44,907 bases of DNA from assembly GCA_024645245.1 (NCBI GenBank), contig JAHEBN010000011.1:1-44907 (forward strand), given 5' to 3'. The position numbers and the translations under genes were made by a program. Positions 8,437 through 16,738 of this stretch are shown here, in pieces. Positions within the stretch are counted from its first letter, which is position 1. Every line of letters begins with the position of its first letter. The notes beneath the pieces are model-generated. The model had not been told where the DNA came from, made no database searches, and saw only the letters and a program-made list of their open reading frames with translations. This DNA is from Jiulongibacter sp. (GTDB lineage Bacteria; Bacteroidota; Bacteroidia; Cytophagales; Spirosomataceae).

Positions 8437-11010
8437 ATGAGGTTTAAATTTTTTTTACAAATTTCAGGTCTTTTAATGAAATCGTTTGTCAGAATTGTAA
8501 TTATTTTAATTTGCATTTTGACATGGTCAGATTCCTATTGTCAGCAATATGGGTTGGGTTTTTATGGAAACGAAGTGGTAAGTGACCATCGTACTTCACT
8601 TATTTTGGGTAATAGTGAAAAAATTTGTCCGAAAGAATCCTATACGCTTTCTTTTCAACTAAAGTTCCGACCAAATGTAGCCGGGGATTTTGGTTATGTT
8701 TTTCGAATGATTGATAGCCAAAAAAATAACTTCGATTTAGTTTATAACGGGCAATTTCAATTCATATATAAAGATCAAAAGTTGGAACTTGATTTTGCTA
8801 TAGATTCTGCTAAGTTGAGAAATCAATGGAATGATTTTAAAATACATTTCGATGAGGATATTTGGGTAGAGATTAATGGCAAAGCAGTTAAAAAATCAAA
8901 GTCTGGTTTGCCAAATAAATTTACTTGTTTTAAAATATATTTTGGAGCCTGTGATTTTAAAAGTTTAGAAACTAAAGATGTGTTACCGGTAAATATTAAG
9001 GACATACGCATTAGCGTGGGTAACACTCTTTTGCATGCGTGGGATTTAAGGGTTTTAAAAGGTAATCTAGTAAAAGATCAAATTACTGGCAATACTGATT
9101 TTGCGGTAAATCCCAATTGGATTTATAATGACTATTATTCCTGGCGATTGATAAATGAATTTAATAGTAAAGGTGCGGTAGGTGTTACAAGCGACGAGAT
9201 GGCACAGAATCTTATTTTTACAGGAAGTCCAAAATCTTTTAATTATGAGGTGAAATCCGGTGTTTTTAATGAAAGACCTACCGAAAATATCAATCTTGTA
9301 TTAGGTGATATGTCATTACATTTAAAATCTAGTGAAAATTCAGGCATAATGCGTTTGAATGAAAAACAGGTTTTTATTCTCGATAAAACAAATCCCGTTG
9401 TTCCCAATACTGATAAGGTCACGGAATATTGGCAACATAATCTTTACGTATATCCTATGGATACTGCCGTTGTTGGTATTGCGGGCTATGGTATGTACAA
9501 ATACAAAAACAGTTTTCAGAAATATAGTTTTATTACTCAAAAATGGTCGGATATAAAGTTTACTGGTGATATACCAGACCCCAGATATCTCGCAGGATTT
9601 GGATCGGTTGCTAATCGCACCAAGTCTTACTTAATAGGTGGTTATGGCTCATCTACAGGTGATCAATTACTCAAGCCGGGTAATTATTACGATATGTTTG
9701 AAATCGATTGGATTGAAAATAAAATAGTACGAAAGTATGAATTACCATTATCTGATTCGCCATATGTATTTGCCAAAGATTTGATAATAAACCCCAAAAA
9801 TGAAACCTTTTATGGATTTACTTTTAATCAAATCAATTTTAATTCAAGTTTGCAGCTTATTCAAGGTTCATTAAATAAGCCTGAATTCGAGAAATTTGCA
9901 TTGCCTATACCTTTCAATTTTCAAGACACGCGTACAGAAGTCCGTTTATTTTATAATGATATTCAGAAGGAGTTACTTTGTGTTATTTTGGAATTTAATC
10001 AGGATAATAACAGCACAGATGTTAAAATATATTCTTTGCTGACTCCACCCAATAAGTTGCTTGCCGAAAATACTAATGGTGAAAAAATAACAGATAAAAA
10101 GTGGTCTATTCTTATACTTATACCCGTGTTAATCCTTCTTTTCTGGTATTTAAGAAAAAGGAAATTACAGGTAAAACCGCTAACAACCTCATTAAATAAA
10201 TTAGAAATTGAGGCTCCTGTTGTTGAGCGTATAACTTTTTTAGACTCTGAAAAAGGAAACTTCGAAATGTGCGATCAAAAAACGGATAAAATCCGATTTT
10301 TTGGTGGTTTTGAAGTAATAAATAAGGAGGGCGAAGATATTACGGGTCACTTCACACCTCTATTGAAAGAGATGTTTCTTTACCTTATTTTAAATTCGAT
10401 TCGATGGGGAAAAGGCCTCAATTCAAGTAAACTGGATGAGATGTTCTGGAGTGACAAAGATAAAGCCAGTGCCCGTAATAACAGATCGGTGAATATAATT
10501 AAGCTCAAGAATTTATTAAGTAATGTTAATGGTATCGAAATTTCGAAAAGTAGTGGCAACTGGAAAATAGAATTTGATTCTAAGCTTATTTTTATTGATT
10601 ATGCGGTTTACCGGCAAATTGTAAGTAATAAAAAGGTTATAAACAATCAGGATATAAAATGCTTGACGGAGATTGTTCAAAGGGGAGTTTTTCTCCCCAA
10701 TCAGGAATTTGAATGGCTGGATGATTTTAAAAGTGAAATTTCGAATAATATAATCGATGCCTATCTACATTACGCCGAGCATTTAGACATTCACAGCAAT
10801 GCAGAAGAAATTATTGAAATAGCGAATAATATCCTTCTTTTCGATCCGGTGGATGAAACCGCAATGATCTTAAAATGTAAAGCACTTCATACTTTAGGTA
10901 AACATTCTATTGCAAAATCAACTTTTGAAAAATTTGTTAAGGAGTATGAAATACTATATGCTGAAAAATTTGATAAAAGTTTTCAGGAAGTCGTCGACAA
11001 TAACCACTAA
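8437..11010 (+). CDS. Membrane-spanning one-component regulator: LamG-like/kelch-like sensor, winged helix and BTAD
   Basis: The 857-residue product appears to span the inner membrane once. Residues 1 to about 36 form a signal peptide or anchor; the ATG at 8476 is an alternative start. Residues about 40-215 look like a LamG-type beta-sandwich. Residues about 290-545 look kelch-like (VVGIAGYGMYKY, SYLIGGYGSS). A single hydrophobic segment lies near 556-577 (SILILIPVLILLFWYL), followed by RKRK. The cytoplasmic part has an OmpR/PhoB-like winged helix (about 618-712; IRFFGGFEVI, FWSDKDKASARNNRSVNIIKLK) and a BTAD-like helical region (about 716-855) as in SARP regulators. It is probably a DNA-binding sensor of extracytoplasmic glycan or cell state, controlling the susCD operon directly downstream. 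Domain calls are by eye. Confidence 0.78.
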   Translation: MRFKFFLQISGLLMKSFVRIVIILICILTWSDSYCQQYGLGFYGNEVVSDHRTSLILGNSEKICPKESYTLSFQLKFRPNVAGDFGYVFRMIDSQKNNFDLVYNGQFQFIYKDQKLELDFAIDSAKLRNQWNDFKIHFDEDIWVEINGKAVKKSKSGLPNKFTCFKIYFGACDFKSLETKDVLPVNIKDIRISVGNTLLHAWDLRVLKGNLVKDQITGNTDFAVNPNWIYNDYYSWRLINEFNSKGAVGVTSDEMAQNLIFTGSPKSFNYEVKSGVFNERPTENINLVLGDMSLHLKSSENSGIMRLNEKQVFILDKTNPVVPNTDKVTEYWQHNLYVYPMDTAVVGIAGYGMYKYKNSFQKYSFITQKWSDIKFTGDIPDPRYLAGFGSVANRTKSYLIGGYGSSTGDQLLKPGNYYDMFEIDWIENKIVRKYELPLSDSPYVFAKDLIINPKNETFYGFTFNQINFNSSLQLIQGSLNKPEFEKFALPIPFNFQDTRTEVRLFYNDIQKELLCVILEFNQDNNSTDVKIYSLLTPPNKLLAENTNGEKITDKKWSILILIPVLILLFWYLRKRKLQVKPLTTSLNKLEIEAPVVERITFLDSEKGNFEMCDQKTDKIRFFGGFEVINKEGEDITGHFTPLLKEMFLYLILNSIRWGKGLNSSKLDEMFWSDKDKASARNNRSVNIIKLKNLLSNVNGIEISKSSGNWKIEFDSKLIFIDYAVYRQIVSNKKVINNQDIKCLTEIVQRGVFLPNQEFEWLDDFKSEISNNIIDAYLHYAEHLDIHSNAEEIIEIANNILLFDPVDETAMILKCKALHTLGKHSIAKSTFEKFVKEYEILYAEKFDKSFQEVVDNNH

Positions 11011-11017
11011 AAATAGA

Positions 11018-11040
11018 AAAGTGAGCTTTAAGCTCACTTT
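11018..11040 (+). terminator. Hairpin terminator after the regulator gene
   Basis: An 11-bp perfect inverted repeat with a one-base loop (AAAGTGAGCTT / AAGCTCACTTT) starts 7 bases after the stop codon of the regulator gene. There is no separate long T run, but the 3' arm itself ends in TTT. It probably ends the regulator transcript before the susC promoter region. Confidence 0.6.
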
Positions 11041-11249
11041 CTAAATCAAACTACCACAATTTAACCAATCTTTGTTTCAATAGAGTCGAATTTAAGGCAT
11101 GCTTAATAAGCAGATGCGTCTAAAATTCGTTGATCAAATGTAAAATAGGCTATATAATTAAGCATTAACTAATAATTAATAGAAAGGACTTTTCAGATCA
11201 TTTCTATAATATTTCTAGGGTTAAAATTTTGCCATTCGACTACATAAAG

Positions 11250-11262
11250 TGTCATTTTGACA
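11250..11262. promoter_or_regulatory. TGTCA-TTT-TGACA inverted repeat upstream of susC
   Basis: Perfect 5-bp arms flank a 3-base centre, 157 bp before the susC start. The sequence AAAGTGTCA that includes the left arm also occurs at 8367-8375, upstream of the regulator gene, so this may be a site for that regulator. This is inference; arms this short can occur by chance. Confidence 0.3.
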
Positions 11263-11349
11263 TGTAAGAGCATTATTTTAAAAATTTAGTCCGGGTTAAT
11301 CTTTTATTAATTATCCATTATAGATAAACACCTAAACTTACAGCAGTTT

Positions 11350-11383
11350 AGTAAACTACAGCTTTGCGAAAGTGTAGATTACT
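11350..11383 (+). promoter_or_regulatory. Long imperfect inverted repeat in the susC leader
   Basis: The arms AGTAAACTACAGCTTT and AAAGTGTAGATTACT pair over 14 positions with one mismatch and one bulged G, around a GCG loop. The element ends 35 bp before the susC ATG. There is no T tract, so it is not a simple terminator. It could be an mRNA structure or an operator. Confidence 0.5.
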
Positions 11384-11418
11384 GGCGGGATTATTAATCA
11401 ATTAAACCTTACTGTTGT

Positions 11419-14400
11419 ATGAAAAAAACACTACTCATGCAATTACTTACAGCCTTGCTATTCAGCTCCGGCGTAGTATTTGCACAAAACAAAACCATTC
11501 AGGGAAAAGTGACCGATGCCTCGGGAGAAGCCCTGTATGGTGTAAATGTCACTGTTAAAGGTACTACTAATGGTACCATTACGAATGAAAGCGGTAGCTA
11601 TACTCTAAGTGCCGCTGCCAGTCAAACAATTACTTTTAGTTATATTGGTTATGCCACACAAAATATTGTGGTAGGTAATCAGACAACTATCAACGTTACC
11701 TTAACCGAAGATGCCAATACACTTGGAGAGGTGGTGGTTACGGCTTTTGGAATTGAGAAAGATAAAAAAAGTCTTGCTTATTCCATTACCCAGGTCGATG
11801 GTGATAAATTTACTGAATCACGGGCAACAAATCTTGGTACTGCACTCACCGGTAAAATTGCCGGTGTGAATGTTTCTTCGCCAACCACAGGTGCCGCCGG
11901 TTCCAGCCGAGTGGTAATACGCGGTGGTTCTTCTTTAGGTGGAAATGACCAACCTCTTTATGTAATTAATGGCGTTCCTATGGACAACAGCAATCAAGGA
12001 AGTGCAGGTCTGTGGGGTGGAAATGACAATGGAGATGGCCTTACTGCTATTAACCCGGATGACATTGATAATATTTCAGTGTTAAAGGGGAATACCGCTT
12101 CGGCTTTATATGGTGCTCGTGCGGCCAATGGCGTGGTTTTGATAACAACCAAATCAGGTAAAACTACTAAGGGTCTTGGTGTTCAGTTTACTTCAAACTA
12201 TACTATGGATAAGGCGATAAATCGTTTTGACCTTCAGGATACTTACGGTACTGGTACTTTAGGGCAAAAGCCGACAACTCAGGAAGAGGCACTGGCCGTG
12301 GGGAATTCCTCATGGGGTGCAAAACTGGATGGCAGCAGTGTAGTGCAATTTGATGGTGTTTCAAGACCATACAGCTCAACTGGTGAAAATATCAATAGCT
12401 TCTACAAGACAGGCAATACCTGGTCGAATACATTGGCTTTAAGCGGTGGAAATAATGTGGGGAATTTTCGTTTTTCGGCATCCAATCTCATGAATGAGGA
12501 TATTATGCCTAATGCAAGTTTTGACCGTACCAGTCTAAATGCAAATGTCAATGGCAAATTCGGAAAATTAGACCTTGCTTTTAACGGACAATATACTAAA
12601 GAAGGTGCTAAAAACAGACCGAGAATGTCTGATACCCCAGGAAATGGAAATTATACGATTATAACCAAAGCACCTAATATTTCATTTGCAGATTTGATGG
12701 GAGATCCCAATAAATTAGGAGCAAATGATGCCGGCACAGAATTACAACATCAAGGCAATGTATATGCTCAGAATCCTTGGTGGGCTGCGTATCAGTTTCT
12801 TCGTTTAGATGATAAAAACAGGGTTTTTGGTAATGTGGCTCTAACTTATCATCTTACTGATTGGCTTTATGTTAAAGGAAGAATGGGTACTGATTTTAAT
12901 AATGGCGTATTTACCACTTCAGAACCTTATGGAACGGCTTATAAAACAACTGGTGATTTTAATAAAACATTCAGGAATATCCGTGAAGATAATGCCGACC
13001 TTTTTGTAGGTGCGAATAAAACTTTTGGAAAAATTGCCGTAGATGCTTTAGTAGGTGGTAACCGAATGAGGAGAACCAACGAAGATTCAAGAATCGGAGG
13101 TAACGGTCTTAAAATTCCTTTCTTTTCCAGTGTAAATAATGTAGCGAGTCAGACTTATTCATACGGATTTTCGGAATATGGCATCAACTCTATATTTGGA
13201 TCGGCCAATTTTGGATATGATAATTTCTTGTTCTTAAATGTCACCGGTCGTCAGGACCAATTCTCAACTTTAAGTCCGGAAAGTAATAGTGTGTTTTATC
13301 CTTCTGTAGGAATGAGTTTTGTGTTTACTGATGTTATTAATACTTTACCGTCTTGGTTATCAACAGGTAAGGTGCGTGCATCTTGGGCACAGGTTGGTGG
13401 CGGTGCTCCCAATCCTTATTCGAATAATTTAACTTATAGTCTGCAAGGATACGATCATTTAGGTGCTACACTTGCAACAATAAGCAATGGATCAATTCCA
13501 AACTCCGCATTGAAACCATACCTTTCCACTGAATTTGAGGTAGGTTTAGATATTCGTTTCTTACAAAACAGATTAGGTGTGGATATGGCTTATTATAATC
13601 GAAATACCGTAGATGATATATTAAATACATCTATTTCAGGTACTTCTGGATATGGGTCAACACAAATTAATGTTGGAGAGCTGAGCAATAAAGGAATCGA
13701 ATTATTAATTAATGCCACGCCTTTAAGAAGTAAGGATTTTAATTGGAATTTGTCTTTCAATTTTGCCAGGAATATATCAAAGGCCATCAGCTTGGGAACA
13801 AACGCACAGGGTGAACCAATAGAATTCCTCAATCTGGAAGAAGCGAGATCTCGTCAGGAAAGAATTCGTCATTATATTGGTGAGCCACTAGGAATTATAG
13901 CAGGATATAAGCAAAAGGAAATCAATGGTCAGCCAGTGTATGACGCCGATGGTTATCCTGTTAGGGGTGATTTCCAGATATTAGCTCAAGGTCGTCATCC
14001 GATAAGTGCCGGTCTTTCTAATTCATTTAGCTATAAAAATCTGTCTCTTAGCTTCCTGATTGATATGCGTAGCGGTGGTAGTATCATGTCAGGTACCAAC
14101 CTGGGTCTATATGGTGTTGGTCTTCATAAAGGAACGTTGGAAGGCCGTGATGGCGGGCTTACGGTATCTGGTGTAAACGCCAACGGCGAGGCTCAAACCT
14201 GGAATATACCAGTTGAAAAGGTTCAAACCTATTATGGTCAATATGCCGCCATTACCCAAAATTTCGTATATGATGCCTCTTTTGGCAAGCTTAGAGAAAT
14301 TTCTTTGGGATATAATATTCCATCAAGCCTGCTAAAGAAAACAAAACTGCAAAGTGTAAGACTATCTGCAGTAGGTCGCAATGTAGCTATACTTTGGTCA

Positions 14401-14520
14401 AACGTGCCAAATATTGATCCTGAAAGTGGTTACAGTGCCATTGGCGGAGCACAAGGTCTGGAATATTTCAATGCTCCTTCGACAAGAAATTTAGGGTTTA
14501 ATCTTAACGCTTCTTTTTAA
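11419..14520 (+). CDS. SusC/RagA-family TonB-dependent outer-membrane transporter
   Basis: This 1033-residue protein would import an oligosaccharide across the outer membrane using TonB energy. Residues 1-22 are a Sec signal peptide ending FAQ. A carboxypeptidase-like regulatory domain follows (about 26-103; IQGKVTDASGEALYGVNV). Next is a TonB-box-like region (LGEVVVTAFG). The plug domain carries the family hallmark SVLKGNTASALYGARAANG, and the remainder is the beta barrel ending in a C-terminal aromatic (NLNASF). The SusD partner starts 20 bp downstream. The substrate is not known. The nearby sulfatase suggests a sulfated glycan, but that is inference. Confidence 0.95.
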   Translation: MKKTLLMQLLTALLFSSGVVFAQNKTIQGKVTDASGEALYGVNVTVKGTTNGTITNESGSYTLSAAASQTITFSYIGYATQNIVVGNQTTINVTLTEDANTLGEVVVTAFGIEKDKKSLAYSITQVDGDKFTESRATNLGTALTGKIAGVNVSSPTTGAAGSSRVVIRGGSSLGGNDQPLYVINGVPMDNSNQGSAGLWGGNDNGDGLTAINPDDIDNISVLKGNTASALYGARAANGVVLITTKSGKTTKGLGVQFTSNYTMDKAINRFDLQDTYGTGTLGQKPTTQEEALAVGNSSWGAKLDGSSVVQFDGVSRPYSSTGENINSFYKTGNTWSNTLALSGGNNVGNFRFSASNLMNEDIMPNASFDRTSLNANVNGKFGKLDLAFNGQYTKEGAKNRPRMSDTPGNGNYTIITKAPNISFADLMGDPNKLGANDAGTELQHQGNVYAQNPWWAAYQFLRLDDKNRVFGNVALTYHLTDWLYVKGRMGTDFNNGVFTTSEPYGTAYKTTGDFNKTFRNIREDNADLFVGANKTFGKIAVDALVGGNRMRRTNEDSRIGGNGLKIPFFSSVNNVASQTYSYGFSEYGINSIFGSANFGYDNFLFLNVTGRQDQFSTLSPESNSVFYPSVGMSFVFTDVINTLPSWLSTGKVRASWAQVGGGAPNPYSNNLTYSLQGYDHLGATLATISNGSIPNSALKPYLSTEFEVGLDIRFLQNRLGVDMAYYNRNTVDDILNTSISGTSGYGSTQINVGELSNKGIELLINATPLRSKDFNWNLSFNFARNISKAISLGTNAQGEPIEFLNLEEARSRQERIRHYIGEPLGIIAGYKQKEINGQPVYDADGYPVRGDFQILAQGRHPISAGLSNSFSYKNLSLSFLIDMRSGGSIMSGTNLGLYGVGLHKGTLEGRDGGLTVSGVNANGEAQTWNIPVEKVQTYYGQYAAITQNFVYDASFGKLREISLGYNIPSSLLKKTKLQSVRLSAVGRNVAILWSNVPNIDPESGYSAIGGAQGLEYFNAPSTRNLGFNLNASF

Positions 14521-14540
14521 ATCTTAATTTAGAAAATACG

Positions 14541-16094
14541 ATGAAATTTAATAATAAAATAATTGCAATTACCACCCTGATAAGTTTAATACTCGGGGCA
14601 TGTAATAAAGATAAACTGGTAGAGCTTAATATTAATAAAAATGCTTCTACAGAAATAGATTTGGGCTATTTGCTTGCTTATGGGCAATTGAGAGTAGCCG
14701 GTTCCAGGTACGAATCCTGGAGAACCAACTTGATTTATTCTTCCACTATGATACAGCATAATGCAACTTTGCAAGGATACTGGAGCGGGGATAAATATTA
14801 CTACAGCTCGCAGTATAGCGGAGCGTATTGGGAGCGTCATTATCCGGATGCTATAAAGCATTTAACACATGTAGTTGATAAAACCGCTGGTGACGGTGAA
14901 ATGGTAAATTACCATGCGGCAGCACAAATTATGCGTGCATTTGATTTACATAGAATGACTGATATTTACGGGGATATACCTTATTCTGAAGCCGGAAGAG
15001 GAATTGACGGACAGGAGTTTTGGTTTCCGAAATACGATAGCCAGCAAGATGTTTATAAAAGCCTTGTGGCCGATATAAAAGCCGCTCGCGATGAATTTTC
15101 AGCAGGTGCAAAAGCTTTAGGAAGCCAGGATGTTTTATTCTCTGGTGATCTTACCAAATGGAAAAAGTTCGCAAATGCATTGTTAATGAGAATTTCAATG
15201 CGAATGAGTAAAGTAGACGAAGCTACTGCAAAGGCCATTTTTGCCGAGGCAGCAAGTAATGGGGCTATTGACTCAAATGATGCAAATGCCTTTATAAAGC
15301 AAGCTTTAGGTAATGGTGGAGATGTCAATTATAATGGTACATCACTAGCCATGTCGAATGCAGCCGGTGGCGGCGGAGATAATAACGCCAAAATATCCAA
15401 GACTTTCATGGATTGGATGAATGCCAACAAAGATCCAAGAAAAATGATTATTGTAGGCGGTATTGGTAATCCTTATTCTGATAAATCTACCTGGAATACA
15501 GATCCCGATGCTCAGATAGGTCTCCCGAATGGTTACACGTCTACTACCATAAAGGATATTGTACCTGATTTTACCACAGTGCATGCTTATAGCTTTATTA
15601 ACCCATCTATAATTGAATTAGACGATCCAACTCCTTTCATTTCATATGCAGAGGTGGAGTTTATGATGGCAGAAGCTGTTTTGAAAGGTTGGATAAGCGG
15701 TGATGCCGAAGCACACTTTAATAAAGGTGTTGAAGCTGCTATTACTTCCTGGACATGGTTCGGAGTAAGTGTGCCAGAGGCAGACGCCATCAGCACTTAT
15801 ATCAGTGGATTAGGTTTTGGCACAGCTTCAAGTACCGATAAGTTAAGACTTATTGGTGAACAATATTGGGCTACAACCTATTTAAATCATATTGAGTCAT
15901 GGTGTAACTGGAGAAGAACCGGATATCCTGTTCTTACTCCCGTGAATGATCCTAATAACATAACCGGAGGTACAATCCCTCGTCGTCTACGCTATTACGA
16001 AGATGAAATTGGTTCAAATCCAAAAAGTTATCAGGAAGCAATTGCCCGTCAGGGCGAAGACCTTCTGACTACTCGGGTATGGTGGGATAAGTAA
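14541..16094 (+). CDS. SusD/RagB-family glycan-binding lipoprotein (SusD-like 2 type)
   Basis: This 517-residue protein starts with a signal peptide and lipobox (LILGAC, Cys21), so it is expected at the outer-membrane surface capping the SusC channel. The region LHRMTDIYGDIPYSEAGRG is typical of the SusD-like group with helical TPR repeats, as is the late YAEVEFMMAEAVLKGW helix. The WCNWRRTGYPVL segment and the C-terminal PRRLRYYEDE region also fit. It directly follows susC, and a strong terminator lies just after it at 16122-16159. Confidence 0.93.
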   Translation: MKFNNKIIAITTLISLILGACNKDKLVELNINKNASTEIDLGYLLAYGQLRVAGSRYESWRTNLIYSSTMIQHNATLQGYWSGDKYYYSSQYSGAYWERHYPDAIKHLTHVVDKTAGDGEMVNYHAAAQIMRAFDLHRMTDIYGDIPYSEAGRGIDGQEFWFPKYDSQQDVYKSLVADIKAARDEFSAGAKALGSQDVLFSGDLTKWKKFANALLMRISMRMSKVDEATAKAIFAEAASNGAIDSNDANAFIKQALGNGGDVNYNGTSLAMSNAAGGGGDNNAKISKTFMDWMNANKDPRKMIIVGGIGNPYSDKSTWNTDPDAQIGLPNGYTSTTIKDIVPDFTTVHAYSFINPSIIELDDPTPFISYAEVEFMMAEAVLKGWISGDAEAHFNKGVEAAITSWTWFGVSVPEADAISTYISGLGFGTASSTDKLRLIGEQYWATTYLNHIESWCNWRRTGYPVLTPVNDPNNITGGTIPRRLRYYEDEIGSNPKSYQEAIARQGEDLLTTRVWWDK

Positions 16095-16121
16095 TAACAC
16101 GCATTTATCTTTTTTTAATTT

Positions 16122-16159
16122 AAAAAGGAGGTTGTATTCTAAGGATACAGCCTCTTTTT
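16122..16159 (+). terminator. Intrinsic terminator after susD
   Basis: A stem of about 15 bp (AAAAAGGAGGTTGTAT / ATACAGCCTCTTTTT, with one bulge and one G-T pair) encloses a 7-base loop, and its 3' arm ends in a T run. It lies 27 bp after susD and only 27 bp before the next gene. The following lipoprotein gene must therefore be expressed by read-through or from a very close promoter. Confidence 0.8.
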
Positions 16160-16186
16160 GTTAATTTGGATTCAAATTTAATTTCG

Positions 16187-16738
16187 ATGAGATTTTCCCT
16201 GTTCTTAATTCTGATTTTTACACTTTTGTCTTGTAATAAGCAGGATACTTTATTTCAAAAGCTGGATTCTCAGAAATCCGGAATCGATTTTTCCAATACC
16301 ATCACAGAGACTGATGACTTGAATGTATTGATTTACGAATACTTCTACAATGGAGGAGGAGTGGCTGCGGCCGATTTTGATAACGACGGACTTATAGATT
16401 TATATTTTACAGCCAATCAAAGTACAGATAAGGTTTACAAAAATCTGGGAGAATTAAAGTTTGAAGATAAAACTCCGGGCTCCGGAATTACCTGGAATCA
16501 GGAATGGAAAACAGGTGTAACGGTTGTAGACATAAATGCCGACGGACTCATGGATATTTATGTTTCGGTTTCCGGTAATGAGGAAAGACCCGAACTACGG
16601 AAAAATAAATTATACATCAACAAAGGGAATTTTCAATTTGAAGATCAGGCTGCACAATATGGCTTAGACATCGATTCCTATACTACCCAATCTGCTTTTT
16701 TTGATTACGACAAAGATGGCGATCTGGATGCTATATAA
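16187..16738 (+). pseudogene. N-terminal fragment of frameshifted CRTAC1-like VCBS lipoprotein
   Basis: This is the 5' part of a gene homologous to 102-3362. From the ATG at 16187 (preferred over an in-frame TTG at 16166) it encodes a signal peptide with lipobox (TLLSC, Cys16) and several FG-GAP/VCBS repeats (DFDNDGLIDLYFTANQ, DINADGLMDIYVSVSG). It stops at TAA 16736-16738, right after the repeat DYDKDGDLDAI. The paralog continues there with DCYLLNN. Adding one T before ATATAATG restores a continuous frame (DAYIMNHN) into the next reading frame. The stop overlaps the next ATG by one base (TAATG), so reinitiation is conceivable. It may be a genuine mutation or a sequencing error. Confidence 0.8.

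Larger units (their letters stand above)
11011..11418. other. Intergenic region and susC leader
   Basis: This 408-bp stretch separates the regulator from susC and holds no gene that I can see. It begins with a probable terminator (11018-11040), contains a TGTCA-TTT-TGACA inverted repeat (11250-11262), and ends with a long imperfect hairpin (11350-11383) 35 bp before the susC start. No exact TAnnTTTG promoter element was found. Confidence 0.55.
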
